A stretch of DNA of 48,087 bases from Parabacteroides sp. PM6-13 (GCF_029892605.1 NZ_JARXWF010000020.1:1-48087); one strand, 5' to 3'; numbered from the stretch's first letter, positions 34,301 through 42,164 are shown. Numbers and translations: made by a program. The notes: generated from the sequence alone by a model not told the origin.

Positions 34301-34339
34301 TTTAATAGTTTAATAGATTGTTGTTTAGTGATTTTTCTC

Positions 34340-36070
34340 TTAACGTGTGGCATACATGCCAATCGTGGTTCCCGTGAATCCGCCGGCTGTCGCTGTCGAC
34401 AGGTATCCGGCGTCTATGTTCTTGCTTAGTAAGTCCCATTTGTTGTCCCCCATCGCGTAATAAAAGTCATAGACAGTGCCTTTCGATACGACCTTAAAAT
34501 CGATGACGGTGGCGTCGTTCTTTATGTTGTGTTTTATTAATGTTTTGTTTCCGTCTTTTTCTATCCGTTGAAGAGAAACATAACGTTCCGTACCCTCCAT
34601 GCCGGTGAAAAGAAAATACTGATGCGCTTCATCTTTAAATAAGAGTAGACCCGCTTTCTCTTTCTCGTCGGAGGGAGAGAATAATAGACGTGTGTTACAT
34701 TCAAATTTATGATGTTGCATGCGCCGACAAATGAAAGCGGGTGTGCCTTTCTCTGTTGCGCTCACCGGAGAGCATTTCAGGGTGAGGTAGCCCGGTGTTT
34801 CGGTCAACGAATAGAGGTCTGTAGCAGGGCCTCTCAGGGTCATCCAACTCATATCCAATGTATTCTCATCGAATGTGTCATATACGGCGAAGTTCCCGAA
34901 AGTAACGGTGGAATCGCGTTTTACTCCTTCGCGTTTTACAATGACCGGAATAACATCTTTCTCTTGTGTTATATACGGGAAGCCCTCTTTATGCCATTTC
35001 ACCGGCATGGCAAAGGTCTCACGTCCCAGGTTCTCAAACTTATTGTTGATAGGGCGGCAGGCGAGAAAGAACGCCCACCAATCACCCTCTTGGGTCTGAA
35101 TCAGGTCGGCATGACCGGCACAGGTGATGGGGTTGGGGCGGTCGGCACTTAAGGCTCTTTGGGTTAGAATTGGGTTGTTTTCCCAAGGAATGAACGAACC
35201 CATCGGGGAGTCACCGCGGAAGATGACTTCGGAATGCCAGCCACCGGTACCTCCTTCGGCAGACATCAGGAAATAGCGTCCGTCTATCTTATATAGATGT
35301 GGCCCTTCGATCCAGATCGGTTTTTCTTCGGGACGTGCGCCTTTGTCGACGAGTATTTTGCGGGGACCTATTGTCTGGTCGCTCTCTACGTCGAATTCCT
35401 GGATACGGATCGTGCGGTGTCCGCTGTATTCCGGTTTGTAGTTAGGGGCGTCATCGTTATTCACGATATAGGCTTTCCCGTCTTCGTCAAAGAAAAACGA
35501 AGGGTCGATGCCCTGGATGCTTGGCAGCATGATCGGATCCGACCATTCGCCAAAAGGATCCTGTGTCTTCACAAAGAAATTGCCTGCGCCCACATTGGTG
35601 GTGACCATGTAGTAGGTCTTGTTGTGCGGGTTATACTCGATGGCGGGTGCAAAGATGCCACCGCTAATGCCTTGTCCTGCCAGGTTGACCAGTTGAGAGG
35701 GGCGGCTTAGTACATGTCCGACCTGCTTCCAGTTGACCAAATCGCGGCTATGGAAAAGGGGCACTCCCGGGAAATAAGAAAAACTGGAGGTGACGAGAAA
35801 GTAATCTCCTTGGTCATTGGCACAGACGCTTGGGTCAGAGTACCAGCCTGGTAATACCGGGTTGTAAAAGCAATTTTCTTCCGGTAACGGATTGGATGTG
35901 TAGATGTCATCTTGCCCAATGTAGCTGAAGTGGTCGAAGAGTGCGACCGATTTTCCGACAGCCGGCATCTCTTTATGCTCTTTCGTGGGGTTGCATGAAG
36001 CGGTGGACAGGCCAATCGTACATGCCGAAAGCCATAAAGCGAACCATGGTTTTATGACGATTCTTTTCAT
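34340..36070 (-). CDS. GH43 beta-xylosidase / alpha-L-arabinofuranosidase lipoprotein
   Basis: 576 residues; lipobox STASC gives lipidated Cys26, so it is exported and membrane-anchored. The five-bladed propeller active site is complete: Asp79 in GWYSDPS, Asp189 in GIDPSFFFDEDG, and Glu255 in WIEGPHLY. A C-terminal beta-sandwich (about 375-576, starting FGNFAVYDTFDENTLDMSWMTLRG) resembles the GH43 C2 domain of beta-xylosidases. It removes xylose or arabinose units from xylo-oligosaccharides; which one cannot be decided from motifs. As first gene after the predicted promoter and the 21-bp repeats it heads the xylan transcript, though 198 bases separate it from xusA and a second promoter there cannot be excluded. 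Confidence 0.93.
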   Translation of the reverse strand: MKRIVIKPWFALWLSACTIGLSTASCNPTKEHKEMPAVGKSVALFDHFSYIGQDDIYTSNPLPEENCFYNPVLPGWYSDPSVCANDQGDYFLVTSSFSYFPGVPLFHSRDLVNWKQVGHVLSRPSQLVNLAGQGISGGIFAPAIEYNPHNKTYYMVTTNVGAGNFFVKTQDPFGEWSDPIMLPSIQGIDPSFFFDEDGKAYIVNNDDAPNYKPEYSGHRTIRIQEFDVESDQTIGPRKILVDKGARPEEKPIWIEGPHLYKIDGRYFLMSAEGGTGGWHSEVIFRGDSPMGSFIPWENNPILTQRALSADRPNPITCAGHADLIQTQEGDWWAFFLACRPINNKFENLGRETFAMPVKWHKEGFPYITQEKDVIPVIVKREGVKRDSTVTFGNFAVYDTFDENTLDMSWMTLRGPATDLYSLTETPGYLTLKCSPVSATEKGTPAFICRRMQHHKFECNTRLLFSPSDEKEKAGLLLFKDEAHQYFLFTGMEGTERYVSLQRIEKDGNKTLIKHNIKNDATVIDFKVVSKGTVYDFYYAMGDNKWDLLSKNIDAGYLSTATAGGFTGTTIGMYATR

Positions 36071-36207
36071 CTTGTGATTTTACTATTCTAATGCGTACTC
36101 TCTGTTTTTACTTCTTCAAAACAAACCCTCATAGAGCAACAGGGGAGAGAGTGGTTTTTCTCGTGGTTTCCTGTGGTTCTCCAATTTGAGTGGCTTCTTT
36201 CGTCATG

Positions 36208-36215
36208 CAAACATA
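36208..36215 (-). promoter_or_regulatory. Promoter -7 element of the xylan operon
   Basis: Minus strand TATGTTTG, an exact TAnnTTTG match, about 137 bases upstream of the GH43 ATG. No -33 TTTG at the right spacing, which suits an activator-dependent promoter; repeated sites lie just upstream. Confidence 0.55.
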
Positions 36216-36253
36216 AGAAGAGGCTTTTAATAATTTATGTAAAAATGCTACAG

Positions 36254-36316
36254 GCCTCTTTGAGTAGGTTACATCTTTTTGTTTCCATGTAACATAGATT
36301 TTGTTCCATGTTACAT
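36254..36316 (-). promoter_or_regulatory. Three direct repeats with 21-bp period: candidate activator sites of the xylan operon
   Basis: On the minus strand three 21-base units follow without gaps, beginning ATGTAACATGG (36316), ATGTTACATGG (36295) and ATGTAACCTAC (36274). The first two agree at 15 of 21 positions; the third keeps the first seven bases. A 21-bp spacing puts all copies on the same helix face, as for AraC-type DNA-binding domains. The nearest unit ends 38 bases upstream of the -7 element. Related ATGTWACA motifs also occur at 36360-36368 and 36403-36410. Xylan loci of Bacteroidales are known to be controlled by AraC-type hybrid two-component systems; none is encoded in the window. 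Confidence 0.65.
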
Positions 36317-36350
36317 TTTTAACATAAAACCCTTTTAGTGAGCTTTTTAT

Positions 36351-36374
36351 GAGGCGATGATGTAACATCGCCTC
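36351..36374. repeat. Hairpin downstream of the TonB receptor gene
   Basis: GAGGCGATG / CATCGCCTC, 9-bp perfect stem with loop ATGTAA, 31 bases after the receptor stop. It probably ends that transcript, but neither strand has a proper T-run after it. The loop contains one of the ATGTWACAT motifs seen in the xylan promoter. The rest of the 335-base gap between GH43 and the receptor holds only the promoter and repeats described separately. Confidence 0.6.
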
Positions 36375-36405
36375 AGGGATAGATGAAGAGAATGTCTGAC
36401 TTATG

Positions 36406-38424
36406 TTACAACCGATAGCTGACCATCAGCCAGGCGACCCGCGCGTCTCGGTTGCGGATTTGTTTCATTTGTAGGTCGGGGGTGTGGATGGTGGTGACCT
36501 CTTTGAGGCTGTCGAATAGGTTGTTTACGCTAAGGCTCAAACGTAGCCGTCTTTGCATCAGGTGTTGTGAGATTCCGGTATTGACCGTGTAGCGGCTTTC
36601 GATCTCGCCCTGGGGTGTCAGTTGGTCGGAGAGGTAGAATCCGTCGATCTGCCATTCGGTCGTTGGGGTGATATGCAGGTTGATATTGCCTTTCGTATCC
36701 CAGCAGAACATATTCTTCCGCATGCCGTAGCCCAAGGAGCGCCCATCGATCTCGTCGCGGAAGAGATTGGCGGCAATGCCTACCGATAGCAGCCGGGAAG
36801 GGCTCCAGGAGGCGGCTATTTCGGCACCGAAGACGCGGCTGTTTCCCATGTTCTCTTTTCGCCAGATATCTTGCGACTCATGGGTGTACATCACCTCCAT
36901 GATGCGGTCGGTTTTGTGGCGGAAATAGAATGCGGGGGTGAGATGAAAGTGGGGATGATTCCAGCTGTAGCTCAGTTCGGCTACGTGTACGAGTTCGTTC
37001 TTCAGGTCGGGATTGCCCTGGACGATATGGGTGGCGTCGCTGATATCGACAAATGGATTTAATTCTTTACCAAGTGGGCGGTTGATGCGTTGTATATAAT
37101 TAAACGACAGGGTGTTCGCATTAGGCGTTTGGTAGGATAGGCGCAGGCGTGGAAAGAGGTGTTTGGCGTCTTCCCATTGCAGCCCGATCTCTCCCTTCAG
37201 CTGTTGCCATTGTTTTTCGAGCGAAGCGAAGGCGGTGTGGATATTCCGATGAAACGTGAAGTTGTTCGATTTCTGCGGATTGGGTGTCCAGTTCCCATTC
37301 GTCAGGTTGTTGGCTTCCGTCGTCGACTCCTCTCTTGTGAAGCGTCCGGTGTATCCGGCTTTCAATAATAGGTTGGTAGCGAGCTCTTTTTGGTAGTTGG
37401 CGGCGACGTAATAGTTCCTCTTTTCCTGGCGAATAAAGAGGTTATCTTGTGCTACGATCGCGCCGCTTGTCGCGTTTTCGTTTTTGTAATCGTTGTCTTC
37501 GTCATAGAGGAAGTTGTTGTAGTTGAATACAATCATCAAACGGTCGCTGGGACGCGCGAAATGATGTGTCCAGCGTGCCTCCATGGCATAAGCATCTTGC
37601 AATTGATTGTTGTAGCGATGGCGAAGCATCTTGTTAACCACCTCGCCTGCCGGATTGCTTCGGGTGTTGTTGATCGCTCCATACCGGCTGTAATCCATCC
37701 GATGATAGAGCCCGTAGAGGCTGATGTGATCGGATTCCGTAGGGGTGTATCCCACCTCGAGATCGGCCACATGCACCTCCGGGCGGGCAGAGGCATTGTT
37801 GTTCATAGCCGTGGTGCCACCTTTGTTGGTGGTCGTCTTCTGAAAGGCACGCTCACGAAATTCCCGGCGGAAGTTATACCGGCCGGTGAAATGGAGCTTT
37901 TTGTTCTTTAAGTGGACAGCAGCCCCGGCATTGTAGCGCTCCTGCCAGCCCCCTCCCAGATGAAGCTGAAGGGGAGAACCCTCCGTCGAGGTGGCGGTGG
38001 AAAGGTCGATTGTGCCGGCGTCGCCGTCAGACATCCGGTCGATGGAAGGGTAGGCAGTCGCCTCTATCCGGTTGAAGAAAAAGGCGGGCAGCTGAATCAA
38101 CAGATCCCCGCTCTGCTCTTCCAGTAAACCGTAAGGTACTCCCCGTAATAGGACCTTGGCGTTGGTGGAGCCGCGAAAGGTGATGCCTCCCTCTATGTCT
38201 GTTGTCAGCGAGGGGATATGGCGCATGGCTTCGGCCGCGGTGACGGGCATGGAAGAGATGTTGTTTTCGACCAGCAGGCGTTTTGTTATCCCGCTACTGA
38301 TGCCGCCAAACCGTATTCCCCGGACGTCAATATGTTGGAGTGTAACGGTCGTATCGACCGGCGTTTGAGAGAAAAGAGTCAAAGAAGATGTTGCCAGCAA
38401 TAGTAAGGTGATTAATTTTTTCAT
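36406..38424 (-). CDS. TonB-dependent outer membrane receptor (non-SusC)
   Basis: 672 residues from MKKLITLLLLATSSLTLFSQ, a cleavable signal peptide; the open frame extends 51 codons upstream across the promoter element, so those ATGs are rejected. The plug domain starts about residue 35 (LQHIDVRGIRFGGISSGITKRLLVENNISSMPV to GGITFRGSTNAKVLLRGVPYGL). The barrel ends ARVAWLMVSYRL with an aromatic near the C-terminus. It lacks both the carboxypeptidase-like domain and the SusC signature, so it resembles siderophore, cobalamin or peptide receptors. Substrate unknown. It diverges from an alpha/beta-hydrolase gene; whether it relates to the xylan locus 335 bases downstream is unclear. Confidence 0.9.
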   Translation of the reverse strand: MKKLITLLLLATSSLTLFSQTPVDTTVTLQHIDVRGIRFGGISSGITKRLLVENNISSMPVTAAEAMRHIPSLTTDIEGGITFRGSTNAKVLLRGVPYGLLEEQSGDLLIQLPAFFFNRIEATAYPSIDRMSDGDAGTIDLSTATSTEGSPLQLHLGGGWQERYNAGAAVHLKNKKLHFTGRYNFRREFRERAFQKTTTNKGGTTAMNNNASARPEVHVADLEVGYTPTESDHISLYGLYHRMDYSRYGAINNTRSNPAGEVVNKMLRHRYNNQLQDAYAMEARWTHHFARPSDRLMIVFNYNNFLYDEDNDYKNENATSGAIVAQDNLFIRQEKRNYYVAANYQKELATNLLLKAGYTGRFTREESTTEANNLTNGNWTPNPQKSNNFTFHRNIHTAFASLEKQWQQLKGEIGLQWEDAKHLFPRLRLSYQTPNANTLSFNYIQRINRPLGKELNPFVDISDATHIVQGNPDLKNELVHVAELSYSWNHPHFHLTPAFYFRHKTDRIMEVMYTHESQDIWRKENMGNSRVFGAEIAASWSPSRLLSVGIAANLFRDEIDGRSLGYGMRKNMFCWDTKGNINLHITPTTEWQIDGFYLSDQLTPQGEIESRYTVNTGISQHLMQRRLRLSLSVNNLFDSLKEVTTIHTPDLQMKQIRNRDARVAWLMVSYRL

Positions 38425-38450
38425 TTGTGTTTTGCGTTTATTGTTCTGTG

Positions 38451-38458
38451 CAAAATTA
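38451..38458 (-). promoter_or_regulatory. Promoter -7 element of the TonB receptor gene
   Basis: Minus strand TAATTTTG, an exact TAnnTTTG match, 27 bases before the receptor ATG. It decides the receptor start, since upstream in-frame ATGs would not be transcribed. Confidence 0.6.
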
Positions 38459-38575
38459 GAGAAAAGTTTCTTTTTTCTTTTGATTTTTGCCACTATCTTC
38501 AAGCCGTAAATCGGGACGGCCGCTAAATCAAGGTGTTGCCGGAGGCCGAAGAAAACTATTTTATACGTTGACGCC

Positions 38576-39868
38576 ATGAAAAAATCTTTATTAAAATGGG
38601 CTGTTTTGTTGCTGTTGTTGCTTCCTGCAAAAGGCTTGATCGCTCAAGAGTCAGCTCCCTCCCTATCACACGCTTTGTCGAAAGAACAAAAGACCTGGCG
38701 TGATCTTCATTATTTTTCTATCGACTCAACCTTTACGAAAGCCGTAGAGCCGGAAGAGGGAGCCGCGCGGCTGGAGGCTTTGAAAGCACTCTATGATGAC
38801 CAAGCCTCCTGGCAGGCTCGGCGAAACCAGTTGGAAGCCGGCATCCGGGAGGCTCTCTTATTGCCTGAGAATACCGTCGGAATGCCTTTGCCGCGGAGCT
38901 TACGCACAAAAACGATCGAGCGAAACGAGGGCTATACGATCGAGAACCTGGCGTTGGAGATCCTGCCGGGTGTATGGGTGACGGGTAATCTGTATCGTCC
39001 GACACAGATCGATTCCTCTGCCAAATGGCCGGCTGTTCTTTCGGCGCAGGGGCATGGACGACTGGAGCCTTCGGCATCGGCTGCTCGCTTTGAGCCATCG
39101 GGGCAGGTGAGGTGTGCTCTGTTGGCTAAGATGGGAGCGGTGGTGTATCATTACGATATGTTTGGTAGCGGCGAATCGGGCTTGCACTTTGGGCATGAGG
39201 CACACCGTACGGGTATGGCACAGGCGATACAGACATTTAGCTCGATGCGCATTATTGATTATCTGATCTCTCTTCCTTATGTCGATCCTATGCGGATTGG
39301 TATGACAGGCGCTTCGGGCGGAGGCACACAAACCTTCCTGGCTACAGCGGTCGATCCGCGCATTGCGGTGGCTGTTCCGGTGGTACAGGTATCTTGCTTC
39401 TTCCCGGGAGGATGTCCCTGTGAGAGTGGGCGACCGATCCATCTGATGTGTCAGCCGGCGTCGAACAACGCGGAGATCACCGCCATGGCGGCTCCCCGTC
39501 CTCTGCTTGTCGTTTCCGATGGGGGCGACTGGACACGCACCGTCGATCAGGTAGAGTATCCCTTCATTAAACGAACCTATTCATTCTATGGAAAAGAGGC
39601 GTTGGTGGAGAATGTGCATCTGCCTGATGAGAAGCATGACTACGGGCCGAGTAAACAGATTGCCATGTTTAACTTCATGGCCAAACACCTGGGCGTAGAT
39701 GCCTCTTCGGTAAAAAATGAGAACGATGAATACGATTTCTCTTCCGTTCAACCTATCGACTGGGAGGAATTATTGGTATTCCCCGCAAAGAAGCTGCCCC
39801 AAGGGCATGTTACCTCTATTGCTCAGATCTATGCGGAGATGATAAAAATGAATTCTAAAAAACGATGA
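38576..39868 (+). CDS. Secreted alpha/beta-hydrolase, acetylxylan-esterase-like
   Basis: 430 residues with a signal peptide (MKKSLLKWAVLLLLLLPAKGLIAQ). The alpha/beta-hydrolase core has an oxyanion region in AVLSAQGHGRLEP, nucleophile Ser247 in the elbow TGASGGGTQ, and the probable catalytic His354 in DEKHDYGPSK. Near the elbow lies a Cys-rich stretch (VSCFFPGGCPCESGRP) seen in a Bacteroidetes hydrolase group often annotated as acetylxylan esterase or dienelactone-hydrolase-like. It diverges from the TonB receptor across 151 bases and is followed 6 bases later by threonine aldolase. Esterase activity is likely; the substrate is not established, and the xylan link is only proximity. Confidence 0.85.
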   Translation: MKKSLLKWAVLLLLLLPAKGLIAQESAPSLSHALSKEQKTWRDLHYFSIDSTFTKAVEPEEGAARLEALKALYDDQASWQARRNQLEAGIREALLLPENTVGMPLPRSLRTKTIERNEGYTIENLALEILPGVWVTGNLYRPTQIDSSAKWPAVLSAQGHGRLEPSASAARFEPSGQVRCALLAKMGAVVYHYDMFGSGESGLHFGHEAHRTGMAQAIQTFSSMRIIDYLISLPYVDPMRIGMTGASGGGTQTFLATAVDPRIAVAVPVVQVSCFFPGGCPCESGRPIHLMCQPASNNAEITAMAAPRPLLVVSDGGDWTRTVDQVEYPFIKRTYSFYGKEALVENVHLPDEKHDYGPSKQIAMFNFMAKHLGVDASSVKNENDEYDFSSVQPIDWEELLVFPAKKLPQGHVTSIAQIYAEMIKMNSKKR

Positions 39869-39874
39869 ATATAT

Positions 39875-40912
39875 ATGAGAAGTTTTGCAAGTGACAATAA
39901 TTCGGGTGTGCATCCGCGGGTTATGGAGGCGGTATTGGAAGCTAACAAAGATCATGCGGTCGGCTATGGTGATGATCCCTGGACGATAGAGGCCACGATA
40001 AAAATAAAAGAGTTGTTTGGCGCAGCGGCCGAACCTTACTTTGTGTTTAACGGAACCGGAGCCAATTCGGTCGCTCTGCAGGCGGCTACCCGGCCATTCC
40101 ATAGTATTCTCTGTGCGGAAACAGCCCATATATTCGTCGATGAATGTGGTGCGCCGGCCAAGATGTCGGGCTGTGCCGTGGTGGCTATACCCACGCCCGA
40201 TGGCAAGCTCACGCCGGAACTGGTGAAGCCCCGCTTGCATAATTTTGGTGTTTGTCATCATTCGCAACCCAAGGTGGTCTACATCTCCCAGGTATCAGAA
40301 CTGGGCACGGTGTATACAATCGACGAAGTGCGCGCCTTAGCCGAATTGCTTCACGCCCATGATATGTATCTTCATATGGACGGCGCCCGCCTGGCCAATG
40401 CCTGTGCCTCGCTGAATTGCACCATGAAGCAACTGACGGTAGATGCCGGAGTCGATATCCTGAGCTTCGGAGGAACGAAAAACGGTATGATGATGGGCGA
40501 AGCGGTGATTGCCTTCCGCCCGGAATTGGCAGAAAATCTGATCTATTACCGGAAACAATCGGCCCAGCTGGCTTCCAAGATGCGTTATCTCTCGGCGCAA
40601 TTTGTTCCCTATCTGACGGATAACCTCTGGATGGAAAATGCTATGAAGGCGAATATCAGTGCTAAGAAACTGGAAGAGGTTTTGCGTGCCTGGCCGCAAA
40701 TCCGCTTCACGCAGAAGGTAGAATCCAATCAGCTCTTCTTCACCCTGCCAACCGAAGTCCTGACACGTTTGCAGGAGGAGTATTTCTTTTATATGTGGAA
40801 CGAAGAAATCAATGAAGCCCGCTTGGTGACCTCTTGGGACACTTCGGGAGAGGATATCGCCCGTTTCGAACAGTCGCTGAAAGAGATATTCGAACAGGTG
40901 GGTACAGAATGA
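39875..40912 (+). CDS. ltaE: Low-specificity L-threonine aldolase
   Basis: 345 residues, a PLP enzyme of the beta-eliminating lyase family that splits threonine and allo-threonine into glycine and acetaldehyde in the cytosol. Seen: N-terminal SFASDNNSGVHPRVMEA, GYGDDPWT, FVFNGTGANSVAL, ECGAPAKMSG, LHMDGARLANA, and SFGGTKNGMM with the PLP-binding Lys202. It starts 6 bases after the hydrolase stop, and its stop codon overlaps the next ATG by 4 bases (ATGA), so translation of the downstream ATPase-like protein is coupled. All expected motifs are present. Confidence 0.95.
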   Translation: MRSFASDNNSGVHPRVMEAVLEANKDHAVGYGDDPWTIEATIKIKELFGAAAEPYFVFNGTGANSVALQAATRPFHSILCAETAHIFVDECGAPAKMSGCAVVAIPTPDGKLTPELVKPRLHNFGVCHHSQPKVVYISQVSELGTVYTIDEVRALAELLHAHDMYLHMDGARLANACASLNCTMKQLTVDAGVDILSFGGTKNGMMMGEAVIAFRPELAENLIYYRKQSAQLASKMRYLSAQFVPYLTDNLWMENAMKANISAKKLEEVLRAWPQIRFTQKVESNQLFFTLPTEVLTRLQEEYFFYMWNEEINEARLVTSWDTSGEDIARFEQSLKEIFEQVGTE

Positions 40913-41430
40913 ATAATATAAGCTTCCATATCACCGATATTACCGCCAACTCTATCCGCGCGGGGGCTACGGTTATCGATCTGATCCTGGTTGATAAGCA
41001 GGGCAACCGGAGCGTTACGGTGTCCGACAATGGCTGCGGCATGGATGCCGAAACCCTATACCAGGTGACCAACCCTTTTTATACCACCCGCACCACCCGC
41101 AAGGTAGGCTTGGGGCTTCCTTTCCTGAAACAGAATGTGGAACAGACAGGCGGTGAGTTTAATGCCTGGTCGAAGCCGGGAGAAGGCACCCGCATTACTG
41201 CCATTTTTCGATCCGATCATATCGATTGCCCCCCCTGGGGTGATCTGCCCGAAACGATAGCTCTCCTGATCACCGGCAATCCGGATGTCGATATCCGTTT
41301 CTGTTACGAAACCGCCACCCACGAATTCGCCATCTCTTCGAAAGAGATCACGGAGGCTTTAGACGGAATCCCCCTAAGCCATTCGCAGGTCTCGGCATGG
41401 CTCACGGAGATGATCCGGGAGAATATTTGA
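40909..41430 (+). CDS. Stand-alone GHKL (histidine-kinase-type) ATP-binding protein
   Basis: 173 residues from MNNISFHITDITANSIRAGA. The N box (DITANSIRAGA), G1 (VSDNGCGM), F-box-like NPFYTTR and G2 (KVGLGLPF) of a HATPase domain fill the first 120 residues. There is no dimerisation/phosphoacceptor domain and no membrane segment, so it is not a sensor kinase by itself; anti-sigma-factor-like or accessory ATPases have this layout. The last 50 residues are unassigned. It is translationally coupled to threonine aldolase through ATGA. The longer open frame starting at 40834 lies inside ltaE and is rejected. Role unknown. Confidence 0.85.
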   Translation: MNNISFHITDITANSIRAGATVIDLILVDKQGNRSVTVSDNGCGMDAETLYQVTNPFYTTRTTRKVGLGLPFLKQNVEQTGGEFNAWSKPGEGTRITAIFRSDHIDCPPWGDLPETIALLITGNPDVDIRFCYETATHEFAISSKEITEALDGIPLSHSQVSAWLTEMIRENI

Positions 41431-41493
41431 AGGGAGAAGGGAGAAAGGGGCGTCCTCAGATTTTGTAAGATGGGGAGGTAGGAATATATATTC

Positions 41494-41544
41494 ATGGCTG
41501 AAGGCCATAGCGGGTCTGCAAGGCCCGCTGTGGCCTTCAGCCAT
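41494..41544. repeat. 51-bp hairpin, REP-like
   Basis: ATGGCTGAAGGCCATAGCGGG (21 bases, arms 41494-41514 and 41524-41544) pairs with its partner over a 9-base loop with a single T-G wobble. The GC-rich stem in an AT-rich spacer, without a T-run, suggests a dispersed repetitive palindrome rather than a plain terminator. Confidence 0.7.
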
Positions 41545-41601
41545 TAAAGAAAATCTTCCAATTTGGGAATATTGAAGATTTCTTAGTGATAAAATAGTAT
41601 C

Positions 41602-41637
41602 AAAATTTCTCCTCCTTTGCTAAGGAGGAGAAATTTT
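41602..41637. terminator. Perfect 16-bp inverted repeat, probable bidirectional terminator
   Basis: AAAATTTCTCCTCCTT / AAGGAGGAGAAATTTT with loop TGCT. The A/T ends give T-rich 3' flanks on both strands. It lies between convergent operons, about 170 bases after the GHKL stop. Confidence 0.6.
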
Positions 41638-41703
41638 GTCACTACTTTTATGCCACTTTTGAGATCTTAAAAACCTTCCAATCTCCTCCTATTTGATTCC
41701 CAA

Positions 41704-41935
41704 GGAGCGCTGCAAGCGCGATTCAACCCAGCCCATGGGTGACCGAAGGGAACCCTGGGTGGTTTAGGTTAAAGTAAATGGAACTCTGAATCGAAGATCG
41801 GCCTTAGCCAAAGAGTGACTATTAGGTATTTGTGTATATAGTCGTTCTTTCAGAACTCCATTATTATTATACTCTGATACCCAGGGTTCCCTACGGTCAC
41901 CCATGGGCTGGATTGAATCACGCTTGCAGCGCTCC
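41704..41935. mobile_element. Foldback (MITE-like) element with 57-bp inverted arms
   Basis: Arms 41704-41760 and 41879-41935 are inverted copies with 3 mismatches in 57 bases; they start GGAGCGCTGCAAGCG and include CCCATGGGTGACCG. The 118-base interior continues the symmetry (ATGGAACTCTGAA at 41778-41790 against TTCAGAACTCCAT at 41849-41861). The 10-base direct repeat AATCTCCTCC occurs outside both arms (41680-41689 and 41952-41961), possibly part of the element or a target duplication. No transposase is encoded, so it would be non-autonomous. Mobility is inferred. Confidence 0.6.
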
Positions 41936-42164
41936 CTCCCTTTCTCCTTCAAATCTCCTCCGATTGAAGTTCTCGAAATGGTAAATGTTAAAATACAAAG
42001 TGTAAGCAAAATGGCCGTTTTGTTGTACAAAACGATACGTTAAAAAGTGTTACTCGCGGGACTAATTTTAAATACCCCTACGTTTTTGGAAAAATACTCC
42101 TGCCAAAATATCAAAATGATAGTTGGAACTTTTGGGAAAATAGGGGTGAATTAACGTTTGTTAG

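Larger units (their letters stand above)
41431..42164. other. 734-base gene-poor region rich in palindromes
   Basis: I see no convincing gene here. It holds a purine-rich stretch after the GHKL gene, a 51-bp hairpin, a perfect 16-bp inverted repeat, a 232-bp foldback element with 57-bp arms, and near 42075-42146 a weak long-range pairing ACCCCTA / TAGGGGT just after the mltF-like gene. The plus-strand operon ends on one side and the minus-strand operon on the other, so it is a convergent spacer where repeat elements accumulate without harm. Confidence 0.7.

Noticed and set aside
36129-36368. 79-codon minus-strand ORF between GH43 and the TonB receptor
   Set aside because: It spans the promoter element, the 21-bp repeats and the hairpin; the composition is Lys/Thr-rich without domain character. 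The regulatory reading explains the conservation-like pattern better.
41764-42030. 88-codon minus-strand ORF with a hydrophobic start
   Set aside because: It needs a TTG start and most of its length runs through one arm and the interior of the foldback element, so its later residues are an artefact of that repeat.
42075-42146. Long-range inverted repeat ACCCCTA / TAGGGGT downstream of the mltF-like gene
   Set aside because: Seven-base arms about 60 bases apart with no T-run; too weak to call a terminator.
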